This document shows positions 6,043 through 7,732 of a stretch of DNA of 7,732 bases, in pieces. Both the position numbers and the translations under genes were made by a program. The stretch covers positions 1 through 7,732 of the forward strand of contig DDIP01000242.1 in the NCBI GenBank assembly GCA_002338605.1. Reading direction: 5' to 3'. The stretch comes from Proteobacteria bacterium UBA1847 (GTDB lineage: Bacteria; Pseudomonadota; Gammaproteobacteria; Steroidobacterales; Woeseiaceae). The notes under the pieces are model-generated. The model saw only the letters and a list, made by a program, of their open reading frames with translations, was not told the DNA's origin and made no database searches. Position 1 is the stretch's first letter. Each line of letters starts with the position of its first letter.

Positions 6043-6543
6043 AAGATTGCCTTTCGCCGTTGCCCATCAACAGCCACTAATTCTATCCTGAAATCAGCCG
6101 TTCAGGCGGCTACTCCTGACCCGGACTAGCCGTTTCGTCAAGGTTCTCGAGCGGCCTGTATTGGTTTCAGCTGTTCGCGCAAACCGCTCACCTAGATGGA
6201 ATGAAGCGAACTTTGATAGACAACAGAAATCACTAGCAGGATGAGTGGATCAGGAATTTCAGGCCTGCCATTAACCGATGCTCCTGCTTCTTCGATGCCA
6301 GCGGTTGGGAAGTCAAGGCGGTAATTAATCGCAATCCCAACGGCGGACGGTTCTTTCTCCCAAACATAAAGCAACTACCGTGAGGTTCGTGCGAGCGCAC
6401 TCTTCGATCAGTTCTATGCTGTAGCAGGCATATCAGAAAGTGGGGCACGAAGTTTGCCCCCGTTTCCCATCGCAATCCAACTCGTCTTCCTCGAAAGTTG
6501 TCTGGCCCCAAGAGGTCGCGGGCACATACGGGAGTGCTGAACA
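6043..6543. other. About 500 bases with no convincing gene
   Basis: This gap separates the minus-strand gene from the conjugation genes and should contain divergent promoters. It holds a small hairpin, AGCCG/CGGCT with a six-base loop (6096-6111), and an inverted CTCCTGACCC (6113-6122) matching part of repeat copy 1. A 60-codon minus-strand frame (6374-6192, TTG start directly after a stop) and a 103-codon one (6544-6233) have no recognisable content. I could not place a trustworthy promoter. Confidence 0.45.
6530..6534 (+). promoter_or_regulatory. Ribosome binding site supporting a TTG start
   Basis: GGGAG lies nine bases before TTG at 6544. It supports this non-ATG start, which also yields a sensible signal peptide. 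Confidence 0.5.
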
Positions 6544-6978
6544 TTGGATATACGGTTCGTTGTCTTGCTCGGAACGCTCATGGCCGAGGCGGTGAGTGCG
6601 GACTGTTTCGACACCGCTGCCAAGCGCCATCATGTGCCGGCAGATCTCTTGCGGGCCATTGCCTGCGTCGAAAGTAACTACAACCCGCACGCCGTTAATT
6701 ACAACCGCGATGGCAGTGCCGATTACGGCGTCATGCAGATTAATTCCAGGTGGCTGGTAGAGCTGCGTGGCTTCGGTATTGAGCGCGATCATTTGTGGGA
6801 CTCGTGCACGAACATTCATGTCGGTGCCTGGGTACTGGCGCAAAAAATTCAGGCGCTCGGATTTACCTGGCGCGCAGTCGGCGCATACAACGCCGGCCTG
6901 AAACAAACACCACAGAGAGAAAGGCTTCGTTATGAATATGCGAAAAAGGTGTACGACGTTTTTGATAATGGCTGCTAG
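6544..6978 (+). CDS. ltgX: Periplasmic lytic transglycosylase of a conjugation system (LtgX/VirB1 type), 144 aa
   Basis: Peptidoglycan-cleaving enzyme of the SLT (lysozyme-like) fold, which opens the murein layer for assembly of a type IV secretion apparatus. Residues 1-19 form a signal peptide ending AVSA before D20. The SLT motifs are all present: [10 protein letters not shown] with catalytic E43 (39-48), YGVMQIN (61-67), and AVGAYNAG (111-118). Four cysteines in the mature part (C21, C41, C88, C144) could form two disulfides, consistent with a periplasmic location. Length is typical of conjugation-associated transglycosylases and far shorter than housekeeping Slt/Mlt enzymes. The start is TTG, supported by a GGGAG. 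The gene overlaps the following lipoprotein gene by 47 bases. A pilin-like gene follows next, an order I recall from gonococcal-genetic-island-type clusters (ltgX, small gene, traA), which favours LtgX over a generic VirB1. The enzyme family is sure; the symbol is by context. Confidence 0.85.
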   Translation: MDIRFVVLLGTLMAEAVSADCFDTAAKRHHVPADLLRAIACVESNYNPHAVNYNRDGSADYGVMQINSRWLVELRGFGIERDHLWDSCTNIHVGAWVLAQKIQALGFTWRAVGAYNAGLKQTPQRERLRYEYAKKVYDVFDNGC

Positions 6979-7375
6979 TGGCTTGCTGTTGGCCGCGTGC
7001 GCATCGAATCAGCCGAATAAGCTGTCGGTGGCCGTTCACCCGCCCATCGTTGTTGACGGTTATAACGCGCCCTCTGCCGACGAACTCTACGCACAGCGCT
7101 TTCAATCCTCTGTCAAGCAGGTCAAAGCCGGCGATGACCATCGCTTCGTGACGTGTGAGCAATCGTGTCCGGGCGTGACGCCGAAAACGACGGTGGCCAC
7201 TCTGAACGCCGCCGTCGCGCGGCGTGCGCAACAAAACCTGCAAGCCAACAGGGCACCGATGAATGCCACGCCATTGGGGGAGATTGATGAACCATTAAAG
7301 ACGGCGGTGACGGAGAACGCGGCGCGCACCCATCGATATCGTGATGATGCCGACGGTGAACCGGAGCGCAAATGA
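6932..7375 (+). CDS. Small lipoprotein of the conjugation cluster, 147 aa
   Basis: Predicted outer-membrane lipoprotein: basic start MNMRKR, hydrophobic core, lipobox LAAC with C23 as the lipidated cysteine, followed by A24-S25, which does not signal inner-membrane retention. Residues 71-86 read [16 protein letters not shown]. The CxxxC pair (C75, C79) followed by a TPKT segment resembles short lipoproteins and OmpA-type proteins found in integrative conjugative elements, and could form a disulfide or bind a partner. The C-terminal third is polar and probably disordered. An AAGG seven bases before the ATG at 6932 supports the start, so the gene begins inside the transglycosylase gene and may be translationally coupled to it. 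By position it could stabilise the secretion channel, like VirB7/TraV-type lipoproteins, but I see no direct homology to these. Confidence 0.75.
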   Translation: MNMRKRCTTFLIMAASGLLLAACASNQPNKLSVAVHPPIVVDGYNAPSADELYAQRFQSSVKQVKAGDDHRFVTCEQSCPGVTPKTTVATLNAAVARRAQQNLQANRAPMNATPLGEIDEPLKTAVTENAARTHRYRDDADGEPERK

Positions 7376-7462
7376 ATTTTTGGTCTCGACATGTATTGAG
7401 GCTGTGCGCGATCCATCGACGCGCTGAAATCCACGTCCTGTACTGGGACATTTTGTAACGTA

Positions 7463-7468
7463 AAGGAG
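7463..7468 (+). promoter_or_regulatory. Strong ribosome binding site before the pilin-like gene
   Basis: AAGGAG lies eight bases before ATG 7477. It is the best Shine-Dalgarno sequence in the window, fitting a highly made structural subunit. The 101-base gap after the lipoprotein gene shows no clear terminator. Confidence 0.6.
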
Positions 7469-7476
7469 AGCAACCC

Positions 7477-7732
7477 ATGAAAGATCTTCGCGATCTGACT
7501 ATCTCGCCGAAGGACGCTGCTCGTCTCCACGACGGGTTTATGTTCATGTTCACCGGACTGGGCCGCATCGCTCCGCTAATGGCCATTGTCGCTTTCGTGA
7601 CGATCGCTCTACAAGAGCAGGCGATAGCGGGCACGAGCGCGGTGTTCGATGATCTTGCGACGGAAACCGAGGGCGCCGTGTTCGGCCCGCTCGGCCAATC
7701 GGTCGTATTTATCGGCGCCCTGGCCGGCGGCA
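7477..7732 (+). CDS. traA: Probable conjugative pilin precursor (TraA/VirB2-like), 3' end cut by window
   Basis: Eighty-five residues are visible and the frame runs off the right edge. The first 28 residues are polar, followed by a hydrophobic helix (about 31-45) and an AxA signal-peptidase site A49-I50-A51 before G52. The predicted leader is thus 51 residues, unusually long and the same length I recall for F-pilin TraA. The mature part begins GTSAVFDDLATETEG and enters a second hydrophobic segment GPLGQSVVFIGALAGG, the layout of TraA/VirB2/TrbC pilins (short polar N-terminus, then paired membrane helices). The gene sits after an LtgX-type transglycosylase and a lipoprotein, where traA is found in gonococcal-genetic-island-like clusters. 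TraL, TraE, TraK and TraB homologues would be expected next. Alternative: another small two-helix conjugation membrane protein such as an IcmD/TraR type. No sequence identity to a known pilin could be tested. Confidence 0.6.
   Translation, partial: MKDLRDLTISPKDAARLHDGFMFMFTGLGRIAPLMAIVAFVTIALQEQAIAGTSAVFDDLATETEGAVFGPLGQSVVFIGALAGG

Noticed and set aside
6192..6374. 60-codon minus-strand frame
   Set aside because: The translation looks moderately protein-like, but it starts with TTG directly after a stop and matches nothing; it could at best be a decayed fragment.
6433..6906. 157-codon minus-strand frame
   Set aside because: It is antisense to the transglycosylase gene, whose SLT motifs are clear.
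7376..7476. Terminator GTCCT/GGGAC before the pilin-like gene
   Set aside because: The stem is only five pairs with one wobble, with a weak T-run, and it lies within what should be a continuous transfer operon.

Overview
The window looks like an accessory, mobile-element-rich stretch of a proteobacterial chromosome (gamma- or betaproteobacterial is my inference). The reasons are Sec/lipoprotein signals with LAAC-type lipoboxes, an ExbD/TolR-like protein, an IS30-type transposase remnant, and the first genes of what appears to be an F-type/gonococcal-genetic-island-like conjugation (type IV secretion) cluster. Base composition is mosaic: the left (to about 2.1 kb) and right (from about 6.5 kb) ends are GC-rich in codon use, while the middle is more AT-rich, with loosely spaced single genes and long non-coding gaps.

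Layout. (1) 2-154: the 3' end of an unidentified gene, followed without a terminator by a 633-residue helical HEAT-repeat-like protein (226-2127), probably the same operon. (2) Directly at the stop of that gene lies a reversed 5' fragment of an IS30-family transposase with its outer end (about 2122-2260), then a non-coding region. (3) Central cargo, 2590-5393: a lipoprotein with a SmpA-like segment and a C-terminal beta-rich domain, a small inner-membrane protein with an ExbD/TolR-like C-terminal domain but three membrane helices, and an unrecognised 151-residue protein. A bipartite repeat (13-mer plus 7-mer at identical spacing) flanks this block in direct orientation at 2284 and 5486. (4) 5566-6042 on the minus strand: a conserved-hypothetical protein with a possible PD-(D/E)XK-like nuclease core. 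(5) 6043-6543: about 500 bases with no convincing gene. (6) 6544-7732, plus strand: a periplasmic lytic transglycosylase (LtgX/VirB1 type, TTG start), an overlapping small lipoprotein, and a truncated pilin-like protein with a predicted 51-residue leader.

How the genes may work together. The right-hand three genes fit the opening of a conjugation apparatus: a peptidoglycan-cutting enzyme, an outer-membrane lipoprotein and a pilin precursor, with the remaining tra genes expected beyond the window. The central lipoprotein and ExbD-like protein both point to the cell envelope and lie in the same orientation, but they are 351 bases apart and no ExbB/TolQ partner is present, so a shared system is only a hypothesis. 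No phage genes, CRISPR array, tRNA or rRNA were seen.
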